DNA from: Belnapia sp.
GTDB lineage: Bacteria; Pseudomonadota; Alphaproteobacteria; Acetobacterales; Acetobacteraceae
Length of the DNA stretch: 6,356 nucleotides
Direction: 5' to 3'
Assembly (NCBI GenBank): GCA_028291445.1
Contig: JAQGIA010000308.1
Location: forward strand, 1-6,356
Position numbers and translations under genes: made by a program
In this document: positions 6,185 to 6,356 of the stretch, one piece after another
Position numbering within the stretch: position 1 is the stretch's first letter
Layout: each line of letters starts with the position of its first letter
The notes under the pieces: model-generated
The model's input: the letters and a program-made list of their open reading frames with translations, nothing else
Databases searched by the model: none
What the model was told of the DNA's origin: nothing

Positions 6185-6356
6185 TCACCGTTGGGCCCCC
6201 GCGTTGCCGAGCGCCGTCGCATAGGCTTCCGGCTCGGCCAGCAATTGGGCGGCGAGGGCGGCATCGGCCGGGCGGCCCTCTGCCGGCGGGCAGGTATCGC
6301 GCAGCGCGGCGATCTCGCTGGCTGGCACCGGCGGGCGGGCAGCCCTTTCGCGGGCA
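6185..6356 (-). CDS. C-terminal 56 residues of an unidentified protein, 5' part beyond window edge
   Basis: A minus-strand frame stays open from the right edge to TGA at 6185-6187, with consistently G/C third positions as in the neighbouring genes. The visible tail is alanine-rich and predicted helical (SEIAALRDTC, then DAALAAQLLAEPEAYATAL), with a Cys-Pro-Pro between the helices and a short polar end. I recognise no family from this much sequence. It lies 73 nt upstream of the nuclease-like gene on the same strand and could share a message with it. No terminator is visible in the gap. Confidence 0.55.
   Translation of the reverse strand, partial: ARERAARPPVPASEIAALRDTCPPAEGRPADAALAAQLLAEPEAYATALGNAGAQR

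Overview
The window is a 6.4-kb stretch of high-GC bacterial chromosome carrying mostly housekeeping and small metabolic genes. Strong GC bias at third codon positions, a long-form PurC, a hexameric-type citrate synthase and a four-cysteine extracytoplasmic nuclease-like protein all fit an alphaproteobacterium, perhaps Rhodospirillales-like. That placement is inferred from protein style, not from a marker gene. I see no rRNA, tRNA, CRISPR array, insertion sequence or phage gene.

Left part (1-1940): purC (SAICAR synthase, minus strand, cut by the left edge) is divergent from a complete tartrate/D-malate dehydrogenase gene (ttuC/dmlA type, plus strand). They share a 100-nt gap, and a hairpin follows the dehydrogenase.

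Middle (1941-3822): a 255-nt regulatory-looking stretch ends in an 82-codon gene of unknown function. Its upstream DNA holds a sigma70-like promoter, a TetR-style palindrome in the promoter spacer and a Fur-like 15-mer just past the predicted transcription start. A second, degenerate copy of its ribosome binding site and start region lies 157 nt upstream. The gene converges, with a 16-nt gap, on an aspartate/glutamate racemase-family gene. That gene follows, on the same strand, a 216-codon gene I do not recognise.

Right part (3823-6356): an AT-rich intergenic stretch with a strong terminator, then gltA (citrate synthase), a membrane-anchored staphylococcal-nuclease-like protein with two altered active-site positions, and the 3' end of an unidentified gene. 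All are on the minus strand.

The genes do not form one obvious pathway. gltA and the tartrate/D-malate dehydrogenase both feed central carbon metabolism, and PurC and the racemase both act on aspartate or aspartate-derived chemistry, but nothing shows co-regulation. I did not find a convincing new multi-gene system. The most interesting part is the regulatory cluster at about 1970-2160 and the small gene it serves.
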